Below, piece by piece: positions 29,521-43,262 of a stretch of 64,000 nucleotides of DNA. Positions within the stretch are counted from its first letter, which is position 1, and each line of letters begins with the position of its first letter. Below the pieces are notes generated by a model, which saw only the letters and a program-made list of their open reading frames with translations, ran no database searches and was not told the DNA's origin. A program made the position numbers and the translations under genes. Origin of the DNA: Dirofilaria immitis (Eukaryota > Nematoda > Chromadorea > Rhabditida > Onchocercidae); NCBI GenBank assembly GCA_024305405.1, contig JAKNDB010000066.1:434001-498000 (forward strand), given 5' to 3'.

Positions 29521-30387
29521 CAAAAAAACAAGGAGAAAAGCATGATTATTTAAAAAAAAGGTTTCTATTAGCGTAACTTTACATTTTACAAATTTTTGCA
29601 AGTTTTATTCAAAAATAAAAATAAATAAATAAACAAAATCCCTTCTGAATTCATTCTTTTTTTTGCTATTTTATATAATTCTTCTAAAAGCTAAGTTGTC
29701 ATACTATTCTCTCGTGGGAATTAATAAATTTTCAAAGAAAAATAAAATTAGGAACTTTTAAATTAACTTAATTTTTTTGTTTGCTTAAAAATATTAGTAA
29801 AATATTTACTAAACATTATTTTAATATATTTATAATAATTAATAAAGAGATAGCAAGACGACTGTATAAGAAAATAATTAAACAAAGTTCATAAAGGTCA
29901 TTTGATTAGGTTGTTAAATTTGCTAAAATATATTAGCAACAATTTGTTAAGAATATATAACTAATTTTACACGAATGATATAGAACTAATCAATTTATCA
30001 CATTCTTTTCATATCAGCAATTATTTATATTTTATAAAAAAAAAAAATTTCAATCAATCATTTGTTGACATAATTTTTCTTTTTTTTTTGCAAAAAAGAA
30101 AAATTAGTAAATTTAATTTAATAGAAAATTTAAATTAATTTTAATTGAAATAATTTTGATTCATTTAAAATTGCTCATTTTATCATAATTCTTTTTTTTT
30201 TTTATATTTAACAAAGAAAAAAAAAGTTTATATAATTTGTTGCTGCGACATACTGTTATTATGTTGACAGATAATCTTATATCATCTTGACCTTTGCCTT
30301 TTCTATTATCTTAAACTTTTTTTTCTTTCGCTTTTATCAATTCAGTCATAATCTTTTATTGTTCTCTTTGTCTAACTTTTTCTTATC

Positions 30388-30420
30388 CTTTTACTTACCC
30401 ATTTGATGGGTAAGTAAAAG
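30388..30420. repeat. perfect 14-bp inverted repeat, 5-nt loop
   Basis: CTTTTACTTACCCA (30388-30401) pairs exactly with 30407-30420 across TTTGA. The right arm contains a GTAAGT splice-donor consensus and the left arm its complement. Confidence 0.93.
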
Positions 30421-32843
30421 TTATGTATCTATAAATTGATGCGGTTATTGTTGATAAATTACCATTATAACTTCAATTCCAGTTTTAAGAGATGGCGGTT
30501 TGCCTTTTAAAATATTTGCGCATACCAGCAGTTATATTCAATTTAATATGAAACTTAAAAATATATGTATGTGATGTATGTGAATTTATATCTAGCTATG
30601 TCTGTGTATGTAAGCGTATGTGTATGTGAGCATGTATCTATACATTATGTATGATCGTTTATGTATGTATGCATGTATGTATGTGAGAAATTTATTATAA
30701 TAAAAGTTGTTCAAATTTCATCTATTTTCTCTTTTTTTTTTTTAATGTAATATTTTCCAATTCAAAAATATCATTTAATAAGCTTATTATTTTTAATGAA
30801 AATTTTTCCTATAACATTTTCCATTTAATAATTTTCAATTAAATTTCATTGTAAAAATTTACTTTTAATATTATTACTATCATTTATGAATTGATATTAC
30901 ATATTTTTTTTTAATTCGAATACTAAAAATAAAATTTGAAATGAAAGAAATAATATAAATTCAAACGAAAAAATTTATTTTAAATTCGTTTAAAAAAAAA
31001 AGGACATAAAAATTATGAAAATATAATATTTTCATAATTTACACAAATTCAACAATAATGCATGAAGAAATTTGCATAACTTATTATTTTATTTTATTTT
31101 TTTGAATATAAAAAAAAAGTAAAAAATAAGAATGAAATGAAGAAAATTTGAAACAGAAGAAAATTTGATTAGAATCAAATAAATCAAATATATTAATGGA
31201 ACATGCAATTTGTGATGTCTTCTAGATATTAGATGATAAATTTAATTTATCCTTTGCTCAATTTTTCCCTTCACCTTCTTCATCCTTTCAACTTCTTCTT
31301 TTATCTCAATCCTTTTCTTTATCACCTTTATCACCTTCATCTTCATCTTTCTGATCATTCTTCAAATTGTCAATTTTCTATCCTAGCTATATTCTTATCA
31401 AACTTTTCCCTTTATCATTTTCTTATTTTCACATATTGGTTACTTCAATTTTATTGTTTTTATTGCAAAATACAAAAATGAAAAAAAAATTAATTAAATA
31501 TTTTTAGTATCATCTAAAAAAAAGAAGGAAATAATTATAAGAAATAAAATTACCAAAAATAAAATAACAAAAGTTTTCGTCAACAAAATTCTAATTCTCG
31601 ATCAATTGATTAAATTATCTTCAATTCTCGATCATATCTTTACATCAATTACGTTAATTATAGCTATAAAAGAAAAAGGAAATAATTGTGATAAATAGAA
31701 TTTTCGAAAAACATTTTGAAAAAAAAATTTCTTTCATAAAAATATAATATTCGATTAAGATAATTCTTCATCCATTAATATCAAATTTACGTCAATTACG
31801 CCAATTACGTCAATTTTAAAAAACTTATACAATTTATTTCATTTATCATATTATAACATGTATGTATGTATGTGTATGTACATAACTACATATGTTGTGT
31901 GTATGTTTGTATATATTTACATATGTGTGTGTATGTTTGCGCATTTCTATATGTGTGTATATGAAAGTAAATGTTAAATAATTTTATTCAAAATGTAAAA
32001 ATATTAAATATGATGACAATGACAAGGATTTCAAGTTTTTTTTTGGCTAATCTAGCTGGGCTCCTTTTTTTGCCTTTTTTTTCCAGTCTAGGAATTATAT
32101 AGGCTCTTTTTGATTTGCAAAACTTATCATAGTTCTTTGTTTCTATTTAAAGAAAAAAAAATCATTTCATCAATATTTTTCTTCTTACTTAAGCTAAAAA
32201 TCTTATTTGAATACTCATATATACTTTAATCATTATCATATGTCGAGAAAAAAAAGTTTTTAAAAAAATATTAAAAATCAAAACAGAAAGAGAAAGAGAG
32301 AGGAGAGAGGGAGAGAGAGAGGAGAAAAACGGAAAGATAAAAAAAAATTGAAAAACTGGTTCTCTCACGCCTAATTTCACTTATTGACAATTCAATGCTT
32401 CCGTTTATTGACTATTTTGATGGGAGAAAAAAAATATTTAAAAAAAAAAAAAAAAAGAACGAAATTACAAAACGAAAGACATTTATAAGTTAATTATCCA
32501 ATCAAAGTTTTTTTTTTTTTTATTTTTACTTAACTAAATGATATTTGAAAGCATTTCTTTAATATATATTTTCTTGCATATATTATTAATATTTAATAAG
32601 TTTTTGAGAAAATTTTAGAATAAAACAATTACGATCGATTTATTGGCTATTTAACGATAACTTTTTCCTTTTTCCTTTTTTTTTTTAATTTATTTAAATC
32701 GTTTACATTTAATTTATCATTGTTCTCTTCATTTTTATCAATTTATCAATTTATGCTCATTTTCTTTTGATTAATATTATCGATAAGAAATGATAATAAT
32801 TATGAATATAATATTTTATAAAAAATTTTGAACATTTTTTCAG

Positions 32844-33579
32844 GAGTGATTTCGTTCTTCTTCTTCTTCGTGTGCTATTCTTTTTTGTGTCGTTTGTGTG
32901 TCGCTTGCGGTGCCGTGTTGTTTTTTTTATTTCCTTAGCTAAAGGTAAGATTTTAATTAATTAATTTTAATTATATTTTAATTAATAAATTATTAATAAT
33001 TAATTATATCAATGTTTTCTTTTTTGATAAATTTTATAAAAGTTACATTTTTAATGTGAAATTTTGTTTTTATCTATGGGAATTAAACGTTTATAATTTC
33101 TAAATTATAAGTATTTAAATTAAATTTCGATTTCAAATTATATTTAAATTTTAATTAATAATTGTAATGAATCATTTTTCAGGTGCTTTGTACAACGTTC
33201 ACAATTTAGCTTTCTTTTGTTTTGCTTATTTTTTTATTCAAACAAAAGTATATTTGCAAGTTAGTTTCTTTGTTTTTTTTTCTTGTTTAAAAATTACTTT
33301 CTTTACTTGGCATGCTTTTATTGAATTGAATAAAAATTAAATAATTTGAAAATTAATTATTTTAATAAATAAATACTTAATTGCAATTAATTTCAATTAT
33401 TACAATGAAATGGCTTATTTGCTAATATTTTTAATTTTAGTAATATCAAAATTAATTTTATAAAATAATTTTATTAAAAGAAAAAGAAAGAAAATGTAAA
33501 TTTGATAAAAAAATCTAAGTTTTATTTAGGACTATTACGTGAACTATTATTAATTAGATCATTATCAATAATACGTACA
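32844..33579 (+). promoter_or_regulatory. putative spliced 5' leader of the sup-12-like gene
   Basis: Three leader exons are suggested by splice consensus: 32844-32944 (after TTTTTTCAG, before GTAAGA), about 33183-33257 (after CATTTTTCAG, before GTTAGT), and from about 33531 into the first coding exon. The first two lack a usable ATG frame. The second has a diverged copy 8.2 kb downstream, at 41348. The GC-richer block around 32880-32930 stands out from its surroundings. Transcript data are needed to confirm any of these. Confidence 0.4.
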
Positions 33580-36500
33580 ATGATACCATCCATTTATGGA
33601 CAATTAGCTAGTACCGGAACAATTGCTGATCCATTAGTGCAAGCTGCTGCAGCTGCATTAGCAGCACAATCTGCTGCTGCAACTGCAAGTGCTACTGATA
33701 CTATTTCTACTACAGGTATATTTAACACACCTTTCTAGATTAAATAACAACAAGTAGTAAAATTTTAATCAATTAAAAAAATTATTTTTAATCGTTAATC
33801 ATATTTTATTAAAAAAAAAAATAATAATAATATATGCAAAAATAGTTTACGACGTTTTATTATCAGATACATGTAATATGATATAATTAATTATACTATC
33901 ATTTTTATGATTACTTCGTTTTAGGCATACGTGATACGACATTTACAAAAATTTTCGTTGGTGGTTTACCATATCATACGTCGGATAAAACATTACATGA
34001 ATATTTTGAACAATTTGGTGAAATCGAAGAAGCGGTAGTTATCACTGATCGGCAAACTCAAAAAAGTCGCGGATATGGTTTTGTAAGTTTTTATTTCATT
34101 TCTATTTTTTTTTTTTTGCATTCTAACTAACTTTCGTATTAATATTATTATATAAAAATTTAGTATTAATAAATGAAATTATTTAAATTATTGAAAATTT
34201 CGAAAATCAAATTAAAACAAAAAATTAGTATTGCATAGAAATTGTTAAAACAATATATTGTATTATTTAAAAAATTATTTTGCTGATAAAATTGATAAAA
34301 TGTTAGCTTCAAAATTACTACAGGTAACAATGAAAGATCGGGCTGCAGCAGAGCGTGCTTGTAAAGATCCTAATCCAATCATTGACGGCCGTAAAGCAAA
34401 TGTTAATTTGGCTTATTTAGGCGCTAAGCCACGCGGTAATATTCAACTTGCAGGTTAATTATCTTCTCGAAATAATATACTTCGTCAATTATTCTTATTA
34501 GAACAATTAAATAATATTATTAATTAGGAAAGTACACTGATTAAAAAAGATAATAAATTTGCTAGACAATATGACAATATATGATAATAGCAAAGTAACG
34601 ATTATCTTACGAATTATCTGATATTTTGATCCTATAACCTCATAACTAAAATGGTACTGAAATGTGATCTGCTAGCTTTACAACTTATCATTCCTATGTC
34701 TTTCCTGATAGAAATGATATTATTATCTAATGATATTATATATTATCAGATTAATTAATTTCATTTTGATATTAATTTCAAATAACTTCTGATCGTTTCA
34801 ACTGATTGTTCTAATTTTGAATGTAATGCTCTTTTGCCTTACTATATGAATATATATATATATATATTTTGGCTAATTGTTTATATTTTCTCATTAAATT
34901 ATTGATTAAATTTTTATACATAAAAGAAATATTAATTATTAAAATGGATAAAATGAAATATTAAAAATTCAAACGAATGTTTGTGCTGTTTTTTTTTCAT
35001 TGCATGTTTTGTGTTTTTGTGTTTGTTTTTGTTTTTAATTTTTTTTGTTTTGTTTTGATATCTATCAATTTTTATTTTTCCTATTTAATCTAATCAAATT
35101 TTTGATGAAAAATTTTTTTGATTTCAGCACTTTCTAACGGATTGCAGCAAATCCCGCTGCAAACACAACTGCAGGCTTTATTTCCCGGTCGTATTGCCGG
35201 GTAAATTTTCTTTTTCTTCCCTTTTTTTTTTTTTTAAAGAAAAAGAAATCTCTTCACTTATTGATGATATATTCTCGACTTTTTTTCTTTTTTAAGATAA
35301 AAACTTTTAAAAAATTATTAATTATATTTTTAAAAAATATTGAAAATAATTATAATACATTTTTATGGCCTATGATATATACGTATGCGTGTGCGTGCGT
35401 GTGCGTACGTCTGTTATTTATGTATGCATCTATATATACATATATATATTTTTCTACCTATTAATTTACGTATGAAAATAAAATAACATCAAGTTATTTA
35501 ACTGTTTTTCGATTTTAAAAATATAAAATCAATATTTATAATTGAGAATCAAAATTAGTATATGTGATTTTTTGCATGAATTTCGAAATTAAAAAATAAA
35601 TTAGCAATTGTAGTTTAGCTCATATATGTAGCACAATAATGAATTATTGTAATTTTGAACAATATTATAATTAAAAATAAATTATCGAATAATTTTTCTA
35701 AAGAAAAATATCCTCAAAAAATCAATCGATAATTCCTATCTTTAAAAATTATTTTCTCTCTTTCTTCTTTTATATGCTATATATACGTAGAAATGAAAAA
35801 TTTATGTATAATTTTTTCAAATTTTTTTCTCAAATTACAATTCAAAAATATATTCAAAAAAAAATTTTTTTAAAGTTTTTTTCCAACCAAAGAACTTCTT
35901 TTTCGAAAGTTTGAAAAAATGGAAATTTTCAAATGTGATAACTTTGGAAGATAAAATATGATATCAGCTGAAGTTAACTGATAATAAACCTTTTGTTTTA
36001 CAAAACTCAATACTCACTTGATTTTTCATTTATTCCATTTTTCTTATATTCAATAAATAAATGTATATATGGATCAAATGGAATCATTTGATGATAATAA
36101 CCTTTTGTTTACAAACTTACCTGACCTTTCAACTTTGTTGTATCTATCTTGGATACATATGTGAGTGCGTATGTGTAGATGTGTGATTTTTTTTTCACAT
36201 AGGCTTGTTTGGTTTGTTTATTTCATTCGTTGCGGTGATAAAAAGTTTGAAAATAAAATTAAACTTAGGTTGAAATAGTGAAGTTTAGACTGATCAATAT
36301 AGTATGACGTTTGTTTATATAATTTCAAGCAATAAATACAATTTTTCAAGCAAATTAATAAGCAAATTATGCAAATTTAAGGGTAAATAGTAATTAAGTA
36401 AATTATGCAAATTTTAGGGCTAATGTTTTCTATATATAAATAATGCATATTTATTTATTAATTTACTTACTTTTAACATTATTTCCCAAATAAACAAACA

Positions 36501-37413
36501 AACAAACAAACAAATAAATAAATAAACGAAATAAACAAACAAATAAAAACTTATGTTGTGATGGGAAATTTAAAGGCTAATATATAATTAGAATTTTAAT
36601 AATTAAAAAAACTTTTAGCCTCCCGCAACTTCTCTATCCAACAGCAGCAACAGCTGCTACAGCTGCTGCAGCTGCAGGTAATCCATTGATGAATACATTA
36701 AATGGATTGCAAAATACGACAACATTAACTGGTGCAGCAGGTCAGGTGAATACATCACAAACTCAGCAGCAATATATTGACTATGCAACACTTGCAGCTG
36801 TTGCAGCTGCAGGTGGTGCTGCTGCTGCTGCAGCAACTGCTACTCAAAATCCATTCTCTCTTCATCCGACAGGTAATTAAATTTAAATAAGTTTATCATT
36901 TTAAATTATTAGTATTGGAAAATTAGCAAAATTTTGATAAAATTTATTTTCTCGAGAATGATAATTAAAAATTATTATGATTTAATATCTTTGAAAAATT
37001 TTATCAAAATTTTGCTATTAAATAACATATCATATCAATGATGTAAAAAAAAGAATATTCAATTTTAATTAAAATTTTTCATTTAAATGTTTTTCAATGA
37101 AAAAAATAAATTTTTATTTTATCTTCTCGAGAATGATAATAAAAATTGATATGATTAATATTTTTGAAAAGTTTTAAAATTAAACTTATTCATTTATTTT
37201 TTTCATTCAATTACTCATATCCATCCATCCATCTATACATTTGTTTCTTTCTTTTCAGTATCAGCAGGAGGTACGGTAGGCTTGGAACAATATGCATATA
37301 TGCCATATGGCCTAATACCAGCCAACAATTATGCAGCCCAGCTAACAGCCGCACAATCACAATTAGCTGCTGTAACACAACAACAAGCTGCTTTAGAACA
37401 TCAACGTGTATGA
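33580..37413 (+). CDS. sup-12: SUP-12/RBM24/RBM38-type RNA-binding protein
   Basis: Six coding exons: 33580-33715, 33925-34082, 34324-34453, 35128-35200, 36619-36872 and 37259-37413. Phases are 1, 0, 1, 2 and 1, giving 301 residues with no frame breaks. After an Ala-rich N terminus, one RRM spans about residues 53-130. RNP2 is KIFVGGLPY and RNP1 straddles an intron as RGYGFVTM. The stretch [23 protein letters not shown] is typical of RBM24/RBM38/SUP-12 (known family). The C-terminal half is low-complexity Ala/Gln/Thr. In Caenorhabditis elegans SUP-12 is a muscle splicing regulator acting on transcripts such as unc-60 and egl-15; the same role here is inferred. ATG 33580 is taken because its frame is uninterrupted from there. 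Introns contain TA- and GT-rich repeats. AATAAA words follow the stop near 37500. Confidence 0.92.
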
Positions 37414-40136
37414 ATGAAATTCTTCGACAAAAATTCATTTTTCATCAAAAAAAAAAAAAGAACGTAAACAAAAACAAAAAAAACACTGGCCAATTACTAA
37501 ATAAATAAATAAATAAATTTTATAAAATACATTAAGCAATAAATAGCAGCTAACTGTCTAAATTTCCTTTATTGATTTTATATTTTCTAAATAATTTATC
37601 TAATCTAATCATGCAAATTCATTATTCTCTTCTGCTGCTACAATTTTTTAATAGCTTTTTTCTTAATTATTAATTGATCGATTGATTAATTGATTGGTTA
37701 ATTGATTGATTGGTTGATTAGTTGATTGGTTGACAAAAATTAATCAAATTTTCATCAAAATTATATGCTTAAATACATTGAATAATATAAGCATTATTTT
37801 TCGCTCAAACATTCTCATTTCTTCAATTTTAAACTTATCTGAATTTTATGCTTGATAATTTTTCAGATTATTGATTGATTAATTTCTGAGCTTATTTTAA
37901 TTATAAAAATTTCTATAATTATCCTATTAATAATTATCAGTCAATCAATGTATAACACAATTTCAATGATAACATCAATTTCATCAGTGTCATATTAATG
38001 TTAATACTATCATTTTGAAGTATTTCAACAAAAAAAATTAAATTAAAAAAAATTAAAAAATAAAAAATGAAGTAAGAGAAGAAGAAGAAGAAAGAAGAAG
38101 AAGAAGAAGAAGAAGAAGAGGTAAATAATAATATTTATCTTAATATTAAATATCTAATATATGTGCTGCTAGAGTATTTTCTAATATAAAGAAGTTTTAT
38201 TCTTACTGTTATTATCATTCTTATCAATCAATGATTAGCAAAAAAATCTTAATACTAGCATATAGTATTTCAGATAATATCAAATAGAATAATTAATATA
38301 TTATCTTTTAATAATTATTAGCTAATATTATCTTATTCATTTTATAAGTATTTTATTTAAATAAAATTTAGTTTAGGTTAAAAATTATTTATGTTTAGAT
38401 TTTTTCTTTTAAATTTCGCCCATATATATATATATATATCATCATCATCATTATCATCATCATCATCATCATAATCATTATTGTACTGATGCAGAGATTG
38501 TTTATCATTATCCTATAATTTGATTTTTATTTTTAAATTAAATTATATATATATACATATATATTCATAAGTGATGATAACGTCTGCTAGTCTCTGATAA
38601 ATGCTCCTATTTTTATGAAATTAAGTTCAGCTCTTTTCTTTTTTTTCGATTGAATTTTGATTTTAAAAAATGATTTGTAATTTATAAAAAAAAATTTTCA
38701 ATTTTCTATTTTTTGTGATTAAAAATCTAATATTGAGTTTTTGAGTTTTTTTTCGAACTTATCTTATCAGTAAATGGAATTCAATAAGTAAGTTAAAGAA
38801 AGATTTCTAATATCGAATTTTTTTTTAAAAATCCTGACTCTATCATTAATAATGAATCGATCATCAAAATTAATTACACTGAACTTAATCCATAAATTTG
38901 ATTTCATTTCAATGATTTTTTTCATTCGCATTACTCTGTTAAACTATCCTATTTTATTTATAATGATAATTTAATAATTTCATTGAAATTTAATTTTTAA
39001 TTATAAATGAATATTTCGATATGAGTAATTATTTCGTATAAATAATCTTTCATATTTTATTCAAATGCTATATTAATCGTAGCCATTATTTTAGTCCTAA
39101 TTGAAGTAGTATAATGTTTTTAATAATATAGCAAAATAGGTCAATAAAACTGTAACAAAGAAAAACAAAAATAAATGAAAGGTATTTGAATATTAAAAAA
39201 GGCTTATTTGTTTATAACTTCTTTTACTATCAATTAATTTATACGAATAAGTAAGAAGATAATTTGCATAAAAACGATGCAAATTTAATTAATTCTGAAA
39301 TTAAAGTAAAAATAGATGATAAGTAAATGAGATAATAAATAAATATATAACAACAAATAATTATGTTACAAAGTATTTGGCTCTATTTCTTATTTTGTAT
39401 TTCAATTTAATTTGAATTTGATTTAATCGATTAATTTGTATATGCAAAGGAGATGATATGATTAGTTGAAATATTGGAGAGTTTTGTTTCTTCATTTGTA
39501 ATTTCTAATTATGCACAAACTTTCATTTTTATTTCCAACTTTAATTGCGTTTTTAAATATCTTTTAATTATTATTGATTAAATTTCATAAAAGAAAGCTA
39601 CTCTTCTTTTGATGCTAATATAATCAAAAAATATCAGAAAGAAATGTTTTTTTTTTTTTTGTATGGTATTATATTTGAAATTTTATTCATTAAAGTCTTA
39701 ATATAATTTTAATAAATATTAAAGGATGAGTATTCAGCAATTCGGAGAACTTATGAATATATTTAAAATAAAGAAAAATAGTGTTATTTAATTTATTATT
39801 CCAACTACAATTCCTACGTAATAACAACTATTGCACATTCTATAAGAAATTTTCCAATAATAGTAATTTCACTTTATTTTTGGAATTTTCTGAAATACTA
39901 TTTATTATTCAAAACTAATAAATATCAAAAGTTTGGACAAATCGGCCGAATTTTATAATCTATTTTTGCGCAAATTCTGAAAATTACTGAATATAGCTAG
40001 AATCGTCTTTATTCATTAAAGAATCAAACATTCAATCAATTTATTTAAATTTTCATCGGAATTGATAGAAACTTATTACTCGAAATAAATCAATCTAATG
40101 TGGAATTTAGTATCACAATATGTATATGCATATATT
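37414..40136. other. 3' flank of sup-12-like gene and intergenic DNA
   Basis: AATAAATAAATAAA at about 37500 is the likely polyadenylation region. Simple repeats follow: a TTGATTGG-type tract (37672-37733), GAA (38076-38119) and TA plus ATC (38421-38480). No further gene is seen. Confidence 0.65.
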
Positions 40137-40224
40137 GTCAAGCTCAACAGGGTCTTCTTTCCCGCTGTGTTTACCAAGCCCGTTCCCTTGGCTATGGTTT
40201 CGCTAGACAGTAGATAGGGACAGT

Positions 40225-40256
<32 letters not shown>

Positions 40257-40319
40257 GAATTAGATGACGAGGCATTTTGCTACCTTAAGAGAGTCATAGT
40301 TACTCCGTCGTTTACCCGC
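40137..40319 (-). pseudogene. 28S (LSU) rRNA gene fragment
   Basis: The reverse complement reads as the highly conserved 3' part of eukaryotic 28S rRNA: GCGGGTAAACG, then ATGACTCTCTTAAGGTAGC, GCGCATGAATGGATTAACG, TCCCACTGTCCCTATCTAC and GGGAACGGGCTTGG, ending AAGACCCTGTTGAGCTTGAC. About 183 bp is present. Several substitutions and a short deletion at normally invariant positions (for example CGACGGAGT for CGGCGGGAGT, and CTACTGTC for CTACTATC) show it is not functional. The segment includes the sequence where R2 retrotransposons insert (within CTCTTAAGGTAGC), but no R2 sequence is present. It is sharply bounded by AT-rich DNA. Confidence 0.93.
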
Positions 40320-40320
40320 A

Positions 40321-43262
40321 AATATAATTTTAAGTAAAAAATTTCAGATATCAATCAAATTCAACACTTATAAGAAAATGAAAAAACTCCCATATCACTA
40401 TTGCGTGGATTGTTTCATTCCACATATTCATGATAATTTTCCTATATATAATAAAGTTTAAGTAAAATGATTAGAACAGAAGAAAAATTAGAAATGATGA
40501 ATTGTTTTATACAAATATTTACAGTTCAAAATAAATGAACATAGAAGCAAACACTGAATACGATGTAATTCAGTGTTACATATGATAACAATATTATCGT
40601 ATTTCATGTACAATATGTATATTTTAAAACAAGATAAAAAAATACATATATTTTATCATACTACAATCTTTTATCTTGCATAGTTAAAGATTAACTTATC
40701 AACAGCATTATAGGTCTCATTCTATTATTAATTTCACCGTGGATATCATTTTAAAAATATTACAATTCAAAAGAACAAGGAATAAAATTTGCATAAAAAC
40801 GTCAAAAAAATTCATTCAAGTACATAACATTTAAATCGGAAACTAAACAATACAAAGAAAAAACCTCGGAAAATTTTAATCAAACAAGAAAATTCCAAAG
40901 AAAATTTTCGTTCCCCAGCAAACTATGATGGAGTTCCCTGTCATTATGGAACTACAAAAAGAAGAAAGAAATATTTCTATGTGGAGAAAAAAACATGTTA
41001 CAAAACCAGAAAAAAAATTCATAAAATACCACCGTGTATATATGTAGTAGCAGCAGGAGCAGTAATGGAGGAACTGATGATACAACAAAAATAAATGAAA
41101 AGAAAAAAGCGGAAAGACACAATAAGGAATTTAGGTCGTTAAAATGATGAGCATTAATTAAAAATTTCAGTAATTTTTAAGGAAGATTTTAAAAGAAAAA
41201 ATTTCTAGCAAAGTACGCCATCAAAATAGCTATAAATTTTTAAAAAATTTCTGCAATAAATTTATGTTTCGAGATGTAAAAACGATTCATATATCATTTT
41301 ACAGAATTGTAATTAAGAAACATATAATTTCGATGAATCATTTTTAGGTGCTCCGTATAACGTTCATAATTTAGCTTTCTTTTGTTTTCACCGTTTTTCA
41401 TTTAAACAAAAACTGTATTTGAACGTCTTTTTATTGCAAATCAAGTTGGCGCATTTTTATTGAACAGGATAAAATAGAAGTTCGAAAATTAATCATTCCG
41501 ATAAAAATTAACTACCTTCGTTTTTAATTTTGAATGAATTACATGTAAAATGAATTCAAATATCAACAGAACCTTTTTATAAATGTTCAAAACCAATGCT
41601 CAGAAAAGTTGATCAAAAATTTTTTCTTTCTTTTGTACTTTTAATATATACAAATCAATAAGCTATTTACCGAACGATGAGTGATAATCATTATTCTCAT
41701 CTCGGTACTCGCGCTTTGGCAAATGTTTATCAGATATAGCACACAAATTTTAGTTACTGTTTGAAATTAAAGAAGGAAATTAGTAGAATTTCCATGACTA
41801 TCACTGAAGAACTACTCCTTCGTAAGAAAAAACCAAAGAGATAAATAATAAAAATCCCAAATTTTCTTGTTCCTTAATTCAAATATCTTGAAAAAGCATT
41901 CTTAATACTTTAGCTTAACTTATTTTTTAGATATATTTGCTAAGTAAGCATTATTTTGCATGCAAATTATATTACTCTTTGGATATGCTCATCGCAGTTC
42001 TAAATATGCCATACTACTTTTTGGGCACTGACTGTTTATCAATTCAAAAATACTTTAAGATTGATTACATATTTATATATTATTATTTGAAATGCTATCT
42101 TTGCAGAAAACTTATGAAACTGTAGATCGTCTTACTTCTCATCCTTATTTTACTATACATTTTTGGATTAAAATAAAATATATGAAATAGTCAGAGAAAA
42201 CGGGAAATTTCCAAATGTTTTTTAGTAATAACTTGAAATTAAAGAATCACAAACAATTCGAGCTAAAATCTGTTTTAATTTCACGGATGTACCGGATACC
42301 TGCAGCACGATTGAAACAAAAATTGAAAAAATGTTTGGCAAGCTGCTTTGAAAATTTAATTAAAAGCGATAAGAAGAAATTGAAAGATTGTGGATTAATT
42401 TGATCACTGAGAATTTAAGATTTATTTAAAAAGATCACAAAACATGCTTTTCAATAACTATAATACTATAATGGATCGAAAATTTCAATTTCTTCTTTCA
42501 ACTTTTTTGGTAAGGGAATCAAGAAAACTTTTCTACAGTCACTGGCCAGTGAATACTATACATCTCAAAATGAGTCTAACTGACTGAGTTTTGACCATGA
42601 TTATTCATTTAAAATGACAAACTGCAAAAAAGATGTATTGTTCTAACCAGTTTCAATCATGCTCTTGCTGAACATTGTTTGAAGCTCCCAAATCGTTCAT
42701 AACAGCTTCCCTGTTAACATTCAAATATCATCCTCTGCCGAGCCGTTAATAGTTGAAATTAAATTAGTAGACATCGGAGATGTGCTAAAAGGATAAATTT
42801 AATAATAAAAATTCCGCTCAATAAAATTTTTTTTTTTGTATTTTAATTGGAATTAGGAACAGAAGAAGCGGTCAAAGAAAGTTTAAAAATCTCAATTCTT
42901 CTTCTGCGAATTACCGAATCATAACATCCGACTAAAAGATATGAAGTGAATCGCATATCACTATAATTCAAAGAAATAGGAGTTTTTGATGATCATCACG
43001 TCTTCTTTCAACAAATTTTCTTATCAAAAATATAAAACGGCATTATACATAAAGAAAATTTAAATCCCATACCCATGTTCAACACAAACTGATACATTTG
43101 CAATAGGTTCGTCGGTAGAAATTTTTTCAGCAGTGGCAGTCTGCAAAATATAGCAACTACAAGTATTCACTTACTTATACGTCATATTCAATCAAGGCGA
43201 CATTGGGAATGGCTAACTAAATGAAAAACTATATTTCGTTTCTCTGATAATTAAACCTGGAT
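40321..43262. other. intergenic region with duplicated sup-12 leader fragment
   Basis: No gene was recognised. Base composition is a little less AT-skewed than the desert to the left. It contains the leader copy at 41333-41515. A 62-codon ATG frame at 42215-42403, basic and with cysteines, has no recognisable motif or splice sites. Confidence 0.5.
41333..41515 (+). pseudogene. diverged copy of the sup-12 leader exon region
   Basis: This matches 33170-33375: both have GATGAATC/AATGAATC, an AG acceptor, GTGCT, ACGTTCA, the block AATTTAGCTTTCTTTTG, an AAACAAAA stretch, then TTTTATTGAA and GAAAATTAAT. Weak similarity may continue to about 41590. The acceptor has lost its C (TTTTAG). No sup-12 coding exon was found nearby, so it is a partial duplication. 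Confidence 0.8.

Larger units (their letters stand above)
22190..32400. other. satellite-rich gene desert upstream of sup-12
   Basis: No gene was recognised. The stretch carries an unusual density of simple repeats: TTTCTC (22196-22247), GA/GAAA (22953-23000), GATA/TATC (23702-23770), TG (23804-23888), GA (24598-24629), CA and TA (24827-24890), CTC (25318-25400), ATC (25546-25628 and 25886-25939), AAT (27171-27195), GAT (28298-28394), TGTA (30559-30690 and 31859-31960) and GA (32284-32336). Long coding-looking frames over these are repeat artefacts. It may include distal regulatory DNA for the downstream RNA-binding protein gene, but no site can be named. Confidence 0.7.

Noticed and set aside
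42215..42403. 62-codon basic ATG frame
   Set aside because: No motif, no splice context and no similarity that I can recognise. It may be chance.
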